A stretch of DNA of 64,000 nt, taken from Pelobates cultripes. Lineage: Eukaryota > Chordata > Amphibia > Anura > Pelobatidae. The stretch is from the NCBI GenBank assembly GCA_933207985.1, contig OW240921.1, forward strand, positions 19,763,778 through 19,827,777, written 5' to 3'. The translations under genes and the position numbers were made by a program. Shown one piece after another: positions 33,391 to 46,010 of the stretch. The notes under the pieces were generated by a model. It saw only the letters and a list, made by a program, of their open reading frames with translations. It was not told where the DNA came from and did not search any database. Positions within the stretch are counted from its first letter, which is position 1; the number at the start of each line of letters is the position of its first letter.

Positions 33391-34136
33391 TACAGTGGTA
33401 GATTCTTCAAATATAATAGTGGGTCCACTTATATAGAAGAAAGAAGAGAGGGACAACCAATAGTGCAATATGTTTAGCTCAAATTAAGACGTAGTAAGAG
33501 ATAATGATGGAAAACTCACATTTGCAAGTGCTTATATCCAGCTCTGGGGTAAAGCGCACACAGCGGTTTAATCCCCGCTTATGGGATATATGGTGGGTAT
33601 CTCTTCGTCAATGGTGTCCAGTTCTCGAGAAGAAGAAACAACCAATAGTGCTCACTGTATAGCAATGTTGGTATAAATTAAATAAAAAACGTACTTACAA
33701 GTGGAGAGCAGGCGGACTGCTTTATGATGTCAGCATAAGTGGATTAATCCCCACCTAGGATTTCTTGGGGTGCAGGAATCAGAATCAATAACGCGCTCTC
33801 GGACAACCACATGGCCCTGTCATGGTTTCCCTTGTGGTTGCCCGAGAGCACGTTATTGATTCTGATTCCTGCATACAGTGAGCACTATTGGTTGTTTCTT
33901 CTTCTCGAGAATTGGACACCATTGACGAAGAGATACCCACCATATATCCCATAAGCGGGGATTATACCGCTGTGTGCGCTTTACCCCAGAGCTGGATATA
34001 ATTATATGTGAGTTTTCCATCATTTTCTCTTACTACGTCTTAATTTGAGCTAAACATATTGCACTATTGGTTGGCCCTCTCTTCTTTCTTCTATATAAGT
34101 GGACTCACTTTAATATTTGAAGAATCTACCACTGTA
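33391..34136. repeat. Foldback repeat with ~270-bp arms
   Basis: 33391-33660 returns as its reverse complement at about 33873-34136. The outer ends TACAGTGGTAGATTCTTCAA and ...GAATCTACCACTGTA are exact complements. Other matches are GACACCATTGACGAAGAGAT and TGAGCTAAACATATTGCACT. An inner hairpin of about 45-bp arms (33776-33820 and 33828-33872; CAGGAATCAGAATCAATAAC) continues the fold. About 110 bp of the left side (33661-33775) has no partner. No coding sequence. Confidence 0.85.
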
Positions 34137-34299
34137 TTGGATATTGCACCCCTTCCCTGGCTTTATTCATTTTTCTTTCACAGTCCCTTCCTAGCTATAA
34201 TAATGCTTCACTTCCAGCTTCCCTCTTACCATAGGCATGCATCTCTCTGAGTCCCTCTCTGACCATATTCATGCTTCTCTCCCAGGTCCTCTCTGACCA

Positions 34300-35680
34300 T
34301 ATTCATGCTTCTACTCACTGCAAAATCTTGTGGTCACTACTCTATCCTAATTCTCCTTTACCTTTTGACACTGTTGATCATCAACAGCTTCTTCTCATCC
34401 TCCGCAATATCAGTCTACAAGATATTGCTCTCTCCTGCTGCTCCTTCTAACTCTCCCAGTGCTCTTTCAGTGTTTCTTTCTCTGGCTCTGCTTCTTCTCC
34501 CCAACTCCTCTCTGTTGGTGTCCCCCAACGTTCAGTCCTTGGTCCCCCACTGTTCTCCATCAATACTGCCTCCCTTGGTAAACTCCTTTGGCTTCCATAT
34601 GACACACAAATCTACCTGTCCTCTCCTGATCTCTCCCCATCCCTCTTGACTAGTGTCTCTGACTGCCTCTCTACTGTTTATAACTGGATGGCTGCCCACT
34701 TCCTTAAACTAAACCTGACCAAAACTGAAATTCTGGTCTTTCCTCCCTCAAGTGTTGTTACTCCAGTGTCTCTCTCCCTCCAAGTCAACGGTGCTTCCAT
34801 CAGCTCCACCACACAGGCTCGCTGCCTAGGTGTTCTCTTTGACTCCGACCTCTCCTTCAAGCCTCATGCTCAATCTATCGCCAAATCCTGTCATTTCCAT
34901 CTCAAAACCATTGCGCGCATCCGCCCCTACTTAACGCCAGATGCGAATAAGGTGTTGGTCCATTCCACTGTCCTTTCTCGCCTTGACTACTGTAATCCAC
35001 TTCTCAGTGGTCTTATGTGCTCCCAACTAGCGCCGTTACAGTCCATAATGAATGCGGTGGCGAGGCTCATCTTCCTGTCCGCCCGCACCTCCCATGCCTC
35101 ACCCTTCTGTCAGTCCCTACATTGGCTTCCTATAAAATATAGAGCTCAATTTAAAATTCTGGTTCTTGCTTTTCAAATCTCTACATAATGCTGCTCCCAC
35201 CTATCTATCCTCCCTTATACACAAGTATGTCCCATCTAGGCCCTTACGATCTGCTGAAGACTTGCGTCTATCTTCTGTCCGTACTCCCACCTCTGATGCT
35301 CGCCTTCAAGATTTCTTGAGGGCTGCACCGTTCCTGTGGAACTCGCTTCCCTCCTCCGTTAGATGTTCACCCAGTCTCCACTCCTTCAAAAAAATCGTTA
35401 AAAACCCACTTCTTCATAAAAGCGTATCAATTAAACTGTTAATAGCTCCTGACTGATTCCTCTTCTACAACTGTCACTAGTCTAATACTATCCTTACCTT
35501 TTTGTGTCATTTTACCCCACTCCCTCTAGCATGTAAGCTCATTGAGCAGGGCCCTCAACCCCTCTGTTCCTGTGTGTCCAACTTGTCTGGTTACAACTAC
35601 ATGTCTGTTCGTCTACCCATTGTAAAGCGCTGCGGAATTTGACGGCGCTCTATAAATATCATAATAATAATAATAATAAT
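34300..35680 (+). mobile_element. L2-clade LINE, RT and 3' end
   Basis: Frames 34305-34649, 34646-35188 and 35166-35456 form a broken L2-type ORF2. Motif A remains as FDTVDHQ in another frame. The YADD region is mutated to [12 protein letters not shown]. Then come the C-terminal blocks [48 protein letters not shown] and WNSLPSSVR. It ends in an ATAATAATAAT tail (35660-35679) after GCGGAATTTGACGGCGCTCT, the L2 3' end. 5' truncated. Confidence 0.9.
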
Positions 35681-36391
35681 ACCAGTCTCTTCATAGCCAT
35701 ATTCATCCTAACCTGACCACTAGGACACGTTGGTCTTGAAGAACCAGGGAAGCTAGCAACGACTGTAGCTATGCAGTATTGGACTGTTTAAGGCAGAGGA
35801 AGGCAACCTTTGGCAATCTAAAATGTTGTGTACTACATCTCCGATAATGCTCTTACAGCCATAATGCGGGCAAAGCATTAAGGGGGATTAAGGTTGCCTA
35901 ACTCTGATTTGAAGAGATCAACAAATCTCCCTAATTGTCCCACAATAGTTTTTCAGTTTTCAGCACTAATGACAATGCAGCTGTCAAGGAGCACCCAGTA
36001 GTAACTATTCCTCCATGCAGAAGAGCTGTTCTTATGTGAGTACTATGTATGTGGAGGAGAAGGCAGATAATCTAAAATAATAGTCTCACCCACTCCTCAC
36101 AGAGAAGCTGCACCACATATGAACTAAATAATAGTCTGCTGTAAGGATAGGAGTAGGAAAGACAGGAGCATTCAGTCGAGCCTTGTTCAGCACAGGTTAA
36201 AGACAAAAGGAAAGAGGGGAATAGAGAAGTGGGAAAATGAAGACATGAGAGAAAGGGGTTTTGATAAGGAGAGCGATAGACAAGGAGGGGCTGAGAGAGA
36301 GACAGAAAGAAATTAGATATTGAGATCCATAGCAAATAAAAACATTTAATAAATACAAATGAAGCCAAGTGGCAAGGAAGAAATATAATCA
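35681..36391. other. Unassigned stretch
   Basis: No element or splice-flanked exon seen. The 106-codon minus frame at 36072-36392 is T/C-rich and looks random. Confidence 0.5.
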
Positions 36392-36885
36392 TTAAAGGGA
36401 CACTATAGTCAACAAAACAAGTTTAGCTTAATGAAGCAGTTTTTCATTTAGATCATGGCTCTAAAGTTTCACTGCTCAATTCTCTGCCATTTAGGAGTTA
36501 AATCCCTTTTGTTTCTGTCCATGCAGCCATAGTCAAACCTCCCCTGGCTGTGAATCACACAGCCTGCATGAATAAAAATGGTCTTACTTTCAACCAAATG
36601 TAACTTAAAAGTTTTTATCTCTAAATTAAACTTTGATCACACACAGCAGGCTTCTGCAGGGTCTAGCAAGCTACTAACACGGAAGGAGATAATAAATTTT
36701 AAATTAAACATAATTTGCAATAAAGGAAGTATAAATATTAAATGACTTTACAGGAAGTGTTTAGGAAGGCTGTGCACGTCACATGCAGGGAGGTGTGACT
36801 AGGGTGCATATGCAAAGGAATTTAAACTACTAAATGGTAAAGAATTGAAGAATGAGACTGCAGTGACATGACTATGCCACTTTAA
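36392..36885. mobile_element. TTAA MITE (right end worn)
   Basis: TTAAAGGGACACTATAGTCA at the left, related to the MITE at 14445 throughout (CTGCCATTTAGGAGTTAAAT; GGAAGTGTTTAGGAAGGCTG). The right inverted end is lost where it meets the next MITE at 36882. Confidence 0.75.
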
Positions 36886-37050
36886 AGGTACACTATAGAC
36901 ACCCAGACCATGTCAGCTCATTGAAGTGGTCTAGGTGCAGTGTCCCTGTCCCACTTAGACCTGTGATGTAAAACATTGCAGAGGAAACCAGAGGAAACTA
37001 TAGTGTAAGGAACAAAGATTTGTATTCCTTACACTATAGAATCCCTTTAA
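36882..37050. mobile_element. TTAA MITE (169 bp)
   Basis: TTAAAGGTACACTATAGACA at the left, TACACTATAGAATCCCTTTAA at the right, TTAA at both ends. It shares its left TTAA with the neighbouring MITE. Confidence 0.8.
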
Positions 37051-38077
37051 GGTGGATTGGATGAAGTACCTCGCCCTCCCATCCACCATCATAATATTTT
37101 TGTTATGTATCCCTCCAACCACATGCTAATGGACTTTATAGAGCAAATCTAAGTAATCAGCAGGGAAAACAACCAATTCAAAAGGCCCCTCCTGAAATGT
37201 GTGACATATCTCCTGCAAAGTTGTATATGTAACCGTGAATAGTTATTTTTGATACGTTAAGGCGTTCTATGCCGTCCCCATTTAAATGGGCTTTAACCCC
37301 TTCATGACCATGGACGTATCTGGTACGTCTGGCAGAAAACATTCCATAATGACCTTGGACGTACCTGGTACGTCTGCAGCTATTTTGAGCTCTGGAAGCT
37401 CTGATAGTATTGCAGTGATGCTCTGCATGTGCAGAGTGCCTCGAGGGGTCCTGGCACTCAGTGCATATATAATACTATATATTAAAAAATTAAATAGAAA
37501 AGAAATAAAATGATCAATATTAACCCCCATCCCTTTCTAAAGGCAGTGAATCATGGGGCTTCTGGGGGTGTCCCTAGCATGTCGCATCATAAGGGGCAGG
37601 CTGGGGTCATCCAATCACAGCTTGCCCCATTAGCAATTTCATCCCAAGTGTGTTCCCCATTTCTCTGATTAGTGTGGATCTGCCTCCCTCTCCTCACTTG
37701 TGCTTTAGTGAGAGAAGGAGAGAGATCTGTGGTTTAGCTAGAGAGATTTAGGTGTTTATAGGTAGGGATTTGTAAACTCTTGAGACCCAAAGGCTCTTTT
37801 CAGAGCCATTAACCCCTGTCTTGCCAGTGATCACTATAATCACCGGCTTTTGCACAGCAGTAATTGTCTGCTGTTTGTGCATTTTTTTTTTCTTTTTTAG
37901 GGGTTCATTTTTTGTGAAATTTTTTTTTTTTTGAGACCCAAAAGCTCTTTTCAGAACGATTAACCCCTGTCCTGCCTGTGATCACTCTGCAGTTCACAGG
38001 CTCTTGCACAGCAGCACTTATTTTGCTGTCTGTTCATTTTTTTTTTTTTTTGTGACAGGTCACTAAGTAAAGCGATT

Positions 38078-39822
38078 GTGATCATGTCACATGGGTCACG
38101 GAAGTCAACCAGCGCTGAGCAGTCATATGCCACCTTTGCGCTAGAGTCTGACGCGTCTATGTCAGACTCTGACCCTGATTTTGACCCAGCCAGGTGCTCA
38201 GATACATCATCACTAGATACAGTGTCTGCTGCTAGTGATGTATCTAGTGATGTTGTATCTGTGCCTGCTAGTCCCCCTGCCAGAAGGAGACGTGCTGCTA
38301 CAGCTGGCAGAACTGCTGAGGAGTGGGTAGTGCCTCATCGCCAGAGGCCAGACATCCCATCCTTTACTGCAAATCCTGGCATTAATTTGGATGTCACAGG
38401 ATTTAGCCCTCAGCAGTTTATGGAGGTGTTTCTGGGCGATGATGTATTGGGGAACATTGTCACCAAACTAATTTATATGCCCATCAATTCAGAGCTACAA
38501 ATCCTGACTCTTTTTTGGCAAAGCAGCAATGGGCCCCCATCGATGTGCCAGAATTTAAAAGATTCTGGGCATTGACTATGCTGATGGGCATCATAAAGAA
38601 GCCCTCCATCCGCTCCTACTGGAGCAGTAGCCCCATCTGCTCTACCCCCATTTACTCCCAATGTATGTCGAGGAAGAGGTATGAAATGATTCTGCATTTC
38701 ATGCACTTCAACGACAACAGCCTGTGTCCCTCTAGGGAGCATCCCCAATTTGACAGGCTGTATAAAATCCGCCCCCTGATTACCCACTTCGCTGCCAGGT
38801 TTGCAGAGGCTTATACACCTGGAAGGAATATATGCGTGGATGAATCCCTGATGAAGTATAAGGGAAGGCTGGGATTCAAGCAGTATGTTCCTTCCAAGCG
38901 CTCTAGGTATGGTGTAAAGATGTATAAGCTCTGTGATAGCGAGAATGGGTATATTCAGGCCTTCCGGGTGTACGAGGGAAAGGATAGCCACCTTGACCCT
39001 CCAGGTTGCCCAGAACATATGGGAACCAGTGGCAAGATTGTCTGGGACCTGATTTTCCCCCTCATGAACAAAGGGTACCACTTGTATACTGACAATTTTT
39101 ATACAAGTGTCCCTTTGTTCAAGCTACTGTACTGTTTTGATACAGTAGCTTGCGGCACAATTAAAAAGAACAGCACAGGTTTCCCAGGACAACTTGCACG
39201 CACCCGGCTACGAAGGGGGGAGACCTCAGCTCTGCGCCAAGAGGAGCTGTTGGCAGTTAAGTACAGAGACAAGAAGGATGTGTACCTTCTTACCAGCATC
39301 CACACTGAGGGGACTGTGGAGGTCCCTGTACGTGGCAGAGCTGAGAGGACAAGGAAGCCAGTGTGCATCAAGGCCTATAACCGGCACATGGGTGGGGTTG
39401 ATCTGGCAGATCAGCTGCTGCAGCCCTACCTAATTATACGAAAGACAAGGGCCTGGTACAAAAAGGTTGCAATCTACCTGATGCAGATTGCAACCCACAA
39501 CGCTTTCTTGTTGTTCAAAAAAGCAAACCCCGGGACGCAACTGAGATTTTTACAGTTTCAGCTCCAGATCATTTCGGGGATTTTGTACCGTGATGCACCT
39601 GCTCCCCGGGCGGTGATGGGAGAGAGCAGAGTTGGGGCTACACATTTCATTTTTAAAATCCCCCCTACTGCGGCAAAGCAGAATCCCCAAAAAAGATGCA
39701 GGGTCTGTTCTAAGAGGGGGCAGAGAAAAGACAGTGTATATTACTGTCCTGATTGCCCTGGACAGCCTGGACTCTGCATTGGCGACTGTTTCAAACGCTA
39801 CCACACGCTGGTCCATTTTTAA
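38078..39822 (+). pseudogene. piggyBac (PGBD4-like) transposase, one frameshift
   Basis: The first frame, 38078-38575, holds a Ser/Asp-rich acidic N-terminus (SDPDFDPARCSD), a basic patch (PARRRRA) and FSPQQFMEVFLGDDVLGNIV. The second frame, 38515-39822 (435 aa), holds FWALTMLMGIIKKPSIRSYW, the three catalytic Asp contexts NICVDESL (D109), YTDNFYTS (D193) and GGVDLADQ (D296), and a C-terminal Cys/His zinc finger (CRVCS..YYCPDC..C..C..H..H, 395-434). The frames should join near 38463, where one base appears missing. All key residues are kept, so the lesion looks recent. Length is as expected for the family. Confidence 0.9.
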
Positions 39823-39896
39823 TTTATTTTTTTAACATTTGCCGTTCAGAGGTTTTTTGGTTTTTTTAGGGGGGGGGGGTTCTTACATTTACCCTG

Positions 39897-42800
39897 TGCA
39901 TGGGGGGCATGGGTGTCCTAAGGAGAAGCCTTGCAGAAAACCCCCTGGGGTGTGTTCTTGCAATAACCAACAGCGGGCTCTCCTAAATCACAGTCAAAAA
40001 GCAGTGTGTTGTGTGTGTGTGTGAAAATGAGGATTGAACAGTTACCTCCACACGCGTTCTTCAACTGTTTTATTTTATTTATTTATTTTTGGTCTGGCTA
40101 TAAAAAAAGAAAAAAAGGTTGCATCAAAGCACTCCACATGCAATACCTTGGGGTGTCTACGTTTCAAAGTGTGTATCCTTTTGTGGCGATCTATAAAACT
40201 GGGCTCTGTGATAAGCCCCAAGCTAAAGATAGGCCTATCAGAAGAACTACTCTCAATTTCAACTCAAACTGAAAAGTCATACAATTGTAACCATACCTTC
40301 CCAAAATCCTGGCGAGCCTATGCGTGGGGGGCATGGGTGTCCTAAGGAGAAGCCTTGCAGAAAACCCCCTGGGGTGTGTTCTTGCAATAACCAACAGCGG
40401 GCTCTCCTAAATCACAGTCAAAAAGCAGTGTGTTTGTGTGTGTGTGTGAAAATGAGGATTGAACAGTTACCTCCACACGCGTTCTTCAACTGTTTTATTT
40501 TATTTATTTATTTTTGGTCTGGCTATAAAAAAAAGAAAAAAAGGTTGCATCAAAGCACTCCACATGCAATACCTTGGGGTGTCCACGTTTCAAAGTGTGT
40601 ATCCTTTTGTGGCGATCTATAAAACTGGGCTCTGTGATAAGCCCCAAGCTAAAGATAGGCCTATCAGAAGAACTACTCTCAATTTCAACTCAAACTGAAA
40701 AGTCATACAATTGTAACCATACCTTCCCAAAATCCTGGCAAGCCTATGCATGGGGGGCATGGGTGTCTTAAGGAGAAGCCTTGCAGAAAACCCCCTGGGG
40801 TGTGTTCTTGCAATAACCAACAGCGGGCTTTCCTAAATCACAGTCAAAAAGCAGAGTGTGTGTGTGTGTGTGTGTGTGAAAATGAGGATTGAACAGTTAC
40901 CTCCACACGCGTTCAACTGTTTTGTTTTATTTATTTATTTTTGGTCTGGCTATAAAAAAAGAAAAAAAGTTGCATCAAAGCACTCCACATGCAATACCTT
41001 GGGGTGTCCACGTTTCAAAGTGTGTATCCTTTCGTGGCGATCTATAAAACTGGGCTATGTGATAAGCCCCAAGCTAAAGATAGGCCTATCAGAAGAACTA
41101 CTCTCAATTTCAACTCAAACTGAAAAGTCATACAATTGTAACCATACCTTCCCAAAATCCTGGCAAGCCTATGCGTGGGGGGCATGGGTGTCCTAAGGAG
41201 AAGCCTTGCAGAAAACCCCCTGGGGTGTGTTCTTGCAATAACCAACAGCGGGCTCTCCTAAATCACAGTCAAAAAGCAGTGTGTTTGTGTGTGTGTGTGA
41301 AAATGAGGATTGAACAGTTACCTCCACACGCGTTCTTCAACTGTTTTATTTTATTTATTTATTTTTGGTCTGGCTATAAAAAAAGAAAAAAAAAGGTTGC
41401 ATCAAAGCACTCCACATGCAATACCTTGGGGTGTCCACGTTTCAAAGTGTGTATCCTTTCGTGGCGATCTATAAAACTGGGCTCTGTGATAAGCCCCAAG
41501 CTAAAGATAGGCCTATCAGAAGAACTACTCTCAATTTCAACTCAAACTGAAAAGTCATACAATTGTAACCATACCTTCCCAAAATCCTGGCGAGCCTATG
41601 CGTGGGGGGCATGGGTGTCCTAAGGAGAAGCCTTGCAGAAAACCCCCTGGGGTGTGTTCTTGCAATAACCAACAGCGTGCTCTCCTAAATCACAGTCAAA
41701 AAGCAGTGTGTTTGTGTGTGTGTGTGAAAATGAGGATTGAACAGTTACCTCCACACGCGTTCTTCAACTGTTTTATTTTATTTATTTATTTTTGGTCTGG
41801 CTATAAAAAAAGAAAAAAAGGTTGCATCAAAGCACTCCACATGCAATACCTTGGGGTGTCCACGTTTCAAAGTGTGTATCCTTTCGTGGCGATCTATAAA
41901 ACTGGGCTCTGTGATAAGCCCCAAGCTAAAGATAGGCCTATCAGAAGAACTACTCTCAATTTCAACTCAAACTGAAAAGTCATACAATTGTAACCATACC
42001 TTCCCAAAATCCTGGCGAGCCTATGCGTGGGGGGCATGGGTGTCCTAAGGAGAAGCCTTGCAGAAAACCCCCTGGGGTGTGTTCTTGCAATAACCAACAG
42101 CGTGCTCTCCTAAATCACAGTCAAAAAGCAGTGTGTTTGTGTGTGTGTGTGAAAATGAGGATTGAACAGTTACCTCCACACGCGTTCTTTAACTGTTTTA
42201 TTTTATTTATTTATTTTTGGTCTGGCTATAAAAAAAAGAAAAAAAGGTTGCATCAAAGCACTCCACATGCAATACCTTGGGGTGTCCACGTTTCAAAGTG
42301 TGTATCCTTTCGTGGCGATCTATAAAACTGGGCTCTGTGATAAGCCCCAAGCTAAAGATAGGCCTATCAGAAGAACTACTCTCAATTTCAACTCAAACTG
42401 AAAAGTCATACAATTGTAACCATACCTTCCCAAAATCCTGGCGAGCCTATGCGTGGGGGGCATGGGTGTCCTAAGGAGAAGCCTTGCAGAAAACCCCCTG
42501 GGGTGTGTTCTTGCAATAACCAACAGCGGCTCTCCTAAATCACAGTCAAAAAGCAGTGTGTGTGTGTGTGTGTGTGAAAATGAGGATTGAACAGTTACCT
42601 CCACACGCGTTCTTCAACTGTTTTATTTTATTTATTTATTTTTGGTCTGGCTATAAAAAAAGAAAAAAAGGTTGCATCAAAGCACTCCACATGCAATACC
42701 TTGGGGTGTCCACGTTTCAAAGTGTGTATCCTTTCGTGGCGATCTATAAAACTGGGCTCTGTGATAAGCCCCAAGCTAAAGATAGGCCTATCAGAAGAAC

Positions 42801-43469
42801 TACTCTCAATTTCAACTCAAACTGAAAAGTCATACAATTGTAACCATACCTTCCCAAAATCCTGGCGAGCCTATGCGTGGGGGGCATGGGTGTCCTAAGG
42901 AGAAGCCTTGCAGAAAACCCCCTGGGGTGTGTTCTTGCAATAACCAACAGCGGGCTCTCCTAAATCACAGTCAAAAAGCAGTGTGTTGTGTGTGTGTGTG
43001 AAAATGAGGATTGAACAGTTACCTCCACACGCGTTCTTCAACTGTTTTATTTTATTTATTTATTTTTGGTCTGGCTATAAAAAAAGAAAAAAAGGTTGCA
43101 TCAAAGCACTCCACATGCAATACCTTGGGGTGTCCACGTTTCAAAGTGTGTATCCTTTCGTGGCGATCTATAAAACTGGGCTCTGTGATAAGCCCCAAGC
43201 TAAAGATAGGCCTATCAGAAGAACTACTCTCAATTTCAACTCAAACTGAAAAGTCATACAATTGTAACCATACCTTCCCAAAATCCTGGCGAGCCTATGC
43301 GTGGGGGGCATGGGTGTCCTAAGGAGAAGCCTTGCAGAAAACCCCCTGGGGTGTGTTCTTGCAATAACCAACAGCGGGCTCTCCTAAATCACAGTCAAAA
43401 AGCAGTGTGTTTGTGTGTGTGTGTGAAAATGAGGATTGAACAGTTACCTCCACAAGCGTTCTTCAACTA
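39897..43469. repeat. 425-bp satellite, 8.4 copies, within the piggyBac element
   Basis: Units start with TGCGTGGGGGGCATGGGTGT at 39897, 40321, 40747, 41172, 41599, 42024, 42450, 42874 and 43298 (spacing 424-427). The last is partial and ends at 43469. Each unit holds a (GT)n run, ATGAGGATTGAACAGTTACC, a T-rich stretch and AATACCTTGGGGTGTCCACG. The copies differ by a few single bases and by the GT and A run lengths. The same frames recur in every unit on both strands (88-150 aa +, 67 aa -); they are repeat artefacts. Confidence 0.97.
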
Positions 43470-44200
43470 CTGCAGGGTGTCAACTTTTCAAATACATGCA
43501 CGCTCATGTCAAGAAAATACATTGGGATATCTGATAAGTCCCCCATAAGGTAGATCGGCAAAGAAGATATGTACAATTTGAAAAACGCATATCAGACATT
43601 TTGCTTTGCATCCCCCAGTGAACCCGACAAACATATGCATGCGTGGTATCGCTGTACCCGGGAGATGTTGCCGAGCACATATTGGGGTGTCCTTTGGCAG
43701 GAACACCTAACAGGAGGTTAGAATTTATGCTCAAAGTAGAATGTGTGGGTGAAAAAGTGAACATGAATGTGTGAGTGAAAAAGGACATCACAAAAACGTT
43801 TGACAGAGACTGGTGGTAGAATAAGTGCATGTAAAGTTTTGAAATGCCACCATGTGAAATGCCCTAGGCTGTGTACTTTTCCAAAACATACGGTTTGACG
43901 GAGGTGAATTACATTGGCTGGCTTCAGAAATGTTCCAACTGGGACATGGGGGCATGATGGCCAGCTGTGTTTTATGTCTCATCATATTTCACTTTTTTTA
44001 TTCTAGTAAATCATATGATATGATGAAAATAATGGTATCTTTAGAATGAACATTTAATAGTGAGGTAAACGGTATACAATATGTGTGGGCACAGTAAATA
44101 TATAAGAGGCAAATACATCTAAACACAGCCACTGCAGAAAAAGAGCCCTGGTCCTTAACGGTAATACAATTGAAAAATTGCCTGGTCACTAAGGGGTTAA

Positions 44201-44590
44201 ATGAAAGAAATCCACAATTTTTATTATTTGAATTCAAACTATTTTGATAACTTCTATTTTTTTTCTTCCCAACTGGAAAACACAAGACGAGATGCCCTAC
44301 TTGTAGTTTTGAATAACTTTTGAGAAACTGCATTACTATGTCCACATCTTTTTTGGGGGGCTGTTGCTTGCTAGCCACATAATTATTCGATGGCTTTGTT
44401 TCTAATGTGCTTGTATTATAGGGTTACACATGCAGGTGTCTGGTTCTGGGGTCTGGGAATGTGTACCCTAGGGTCAAAGGGTAGTTTAGGTTCTGTAAAA
44501 GAACCATAATGTTGTGTTTAATGTTTTTTGTACTGTGTGTTTCTTACTTGGGTGGATGGCGCAAGCTCCCTGAAACTTTATTAAGACCAA
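44201..44590. other. Flank, unassigned
   Basis: T-rich; the second half may be the end of the L1 unit that follows. Nothing else seen. Confidence 0.4.
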
Positions 44591-45725
44591 TAAAAGATGA
44601 TTAGAATGCTTTCCTTGAATGCACAATGCCTGAATAAACCAAAAGCGATCAACCCTGATTGAGCTTATACGAAAAGAAAATGTCCAATTATGCTTTATTC
44701 AGGAAATCCACTGGGTAAAATCAGAAAGAAATTTGTTTATGAGGAAACAAATGGCCCACCTAATTAAACTCCATCACAAGCAGGTAAAAGAAGAGGGGTG
44801 GCCATTTGGATCAGGAGAGAAATTGAATGTGAACTTATCAATAAAGATAAAAAAAAAAATGATTCCCAGGAAAGGTACATAATACTTATTTGTAAATTAG
44901 ACAATATTCTGTACACGCTTGTGAATATCTATGGGCCGAATACGAGTCAAATATTTTTTATACAATATTGTGATGGGCCGCCTGGCACCTCGACTGGGTG
45001 CCTCCACCAATCGATGCTTCCTAGCTGACACTGATGACCATAAGCACCACACTAGACACCATAAGCACTGTAGACCCAACGAATTGCCGCAGCTTGGTTG
45101 GGGTTACGCCGTCCTCCAAGCTGGTGGACCAGTTGGTGGACCTCTCCTCCTCCAGAGAGTATAGCAAAAAAAATTACATATGATTGGCAATGTCACTATT
45201 GGCATAAAACCTGAATTTCCTTTATTACCTTTGAATGGGTGATGCTAAATAAAAAACAATCCCTGATTACATTTCACTGCTAAAATATTAATAGCTAGAA
45301 AATGGGGCAAAACAGATGGGATTCAGCGGCTACAAATAAAAGAACAGATACTCTTTCAATGCAGCATGGAACAGGGGTTGTATTGGACAAGTGCTAAGGC
45401 CAGACAAGAAGGCAGTATCCTTAAAGATTGGCAAAGCATCATTGCAAGTAATATCAGAAGTCAGTAACCTTATATAAAAATAGATTTCTTCTGCATTAGG
45501 AATGAGGGATTTCTCGTGTCCATCCTGGTACAAATGGGGGTGATGATGTGTCATGTTAAATAGAGTGTCATGTTATATATGTATATGAGTTTTTAAGATG
45601 AAGCAAATCAACACATTTTTTTATATAATGATATATTGAAAATGTCACTTAGAACTCATATGTGTTTGTTATTTAAATGTGAAAAAAATTTAATGAAAGA
45701 TTATTGAAACAAACAAAAAAGAAGG
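44591..45725 (+). mobile_element. Internally deleted L1/Tx1 LINE
   Basis: The 5' part (ATG at 44597) encodes the ORF2 endonuclease start (MIRMLSLNAQCLNKP, then an IQEIHWVKSE block, AIWIRREIECELINKD and LYTLVNIYGPN), with frame breaks. After 44965 the endonuclease stops. 45170-45725 then looks like the ORF2 C-terminal end and 3' UTR of the same type, ending in an A-rich tail. About 200 bp between (44970-45168) differ in style and may be inserted. Confidence 0.7.
44970..45168. mobile_element. GC-rich insert of unknown class within the L1
   Basis: Starts near TGTGATGGGCCGCCTGGCAC and ends near CTCCTCCTCCAGAGAGTATAG. It is GC-richer than its flanks. Possibly a fragment of an LTR; no TG...CA termini or duplication confirmed. 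Confidence 0.35.
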
Positions 45726-46010
45726 AGCTTCTCTTATGTTTACCGAGCTCAGCTTTACAGTGCAGCTAGCTCATTGGTTGAGAATGTCAGCTGCCTGTAG
45801 GTAAGAAGTCTAAACAGGACACGACAGGCATCATAACAACTGCAGCATTATTTAGTAGTTATGGTGCTGGGAGTTTTCCTTTAAGGATTCCTTTCCATTT
45901 TTCAGATTCCTTTCCACTTACACTTTACATTGTAATGCCACAAGTCACTTCGGCTGTTCATGTTATAGTTCCAGTTGTATAATGCATTGAACCATTACCT
46001 TTCTTCACAG
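45726..46010. other. Intron or spacer before B1
   Basis: A TTAA MITE-like right end (GGTGCTGGGAGTTTTCCTTT, then AA) at about 45868; otherwise unassigned. Confidence 0.45.

Larger units (their letters stand above)
37293..44200 (+). mobile_element. piggyBac element, complete length (6.9 kb)
   Basis: TTAA at 37293-37296 and 44197-44200. Inverted ends of about 17 bp: left TTAACCCCTTCATGACCATG, right the complement TTAACCCCTTAGTGACCAGG. It holds a PGBD4-like transposase (38078-39822), then a 425-bp satellite (39897-43469), then a diverged tail. The ends, the TTAA target and the transposase belong together. It lies in the 18 kb between exons A5 and B1. Confidence 0.85.

Noticed and set aside
34678..34860. 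Minus-strand frame over the L2 LINE
   Set aside because: Antisense shadow of the reverse transcriptase frame.
36072..36392. 106-codon minus-strand frame with hydrophobic start
   Set aside because: No family similarity, no splice context; composition explains it.
39897..43469. CRISPR-like array
   Set aside because: The whole unit is conserved with no variable spacers, and the DNA is vertebrate.
39832..43548. Repeated open frames of 67-150 codons on both strands
   Set aside because: They recur unchanged in every 425-bp unit, and each strand has its own; they are by-products of the satellite, not genes.
27808..46010. Independent first exons (signal peptide, type-1 and type-2 starts) for copy B
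   Set aside because: I looked for CxxC and CPSC exons flanked by AG/GT on the + strand and saw none; a profile search is needed to exclude a diverged or gap-hidden one.
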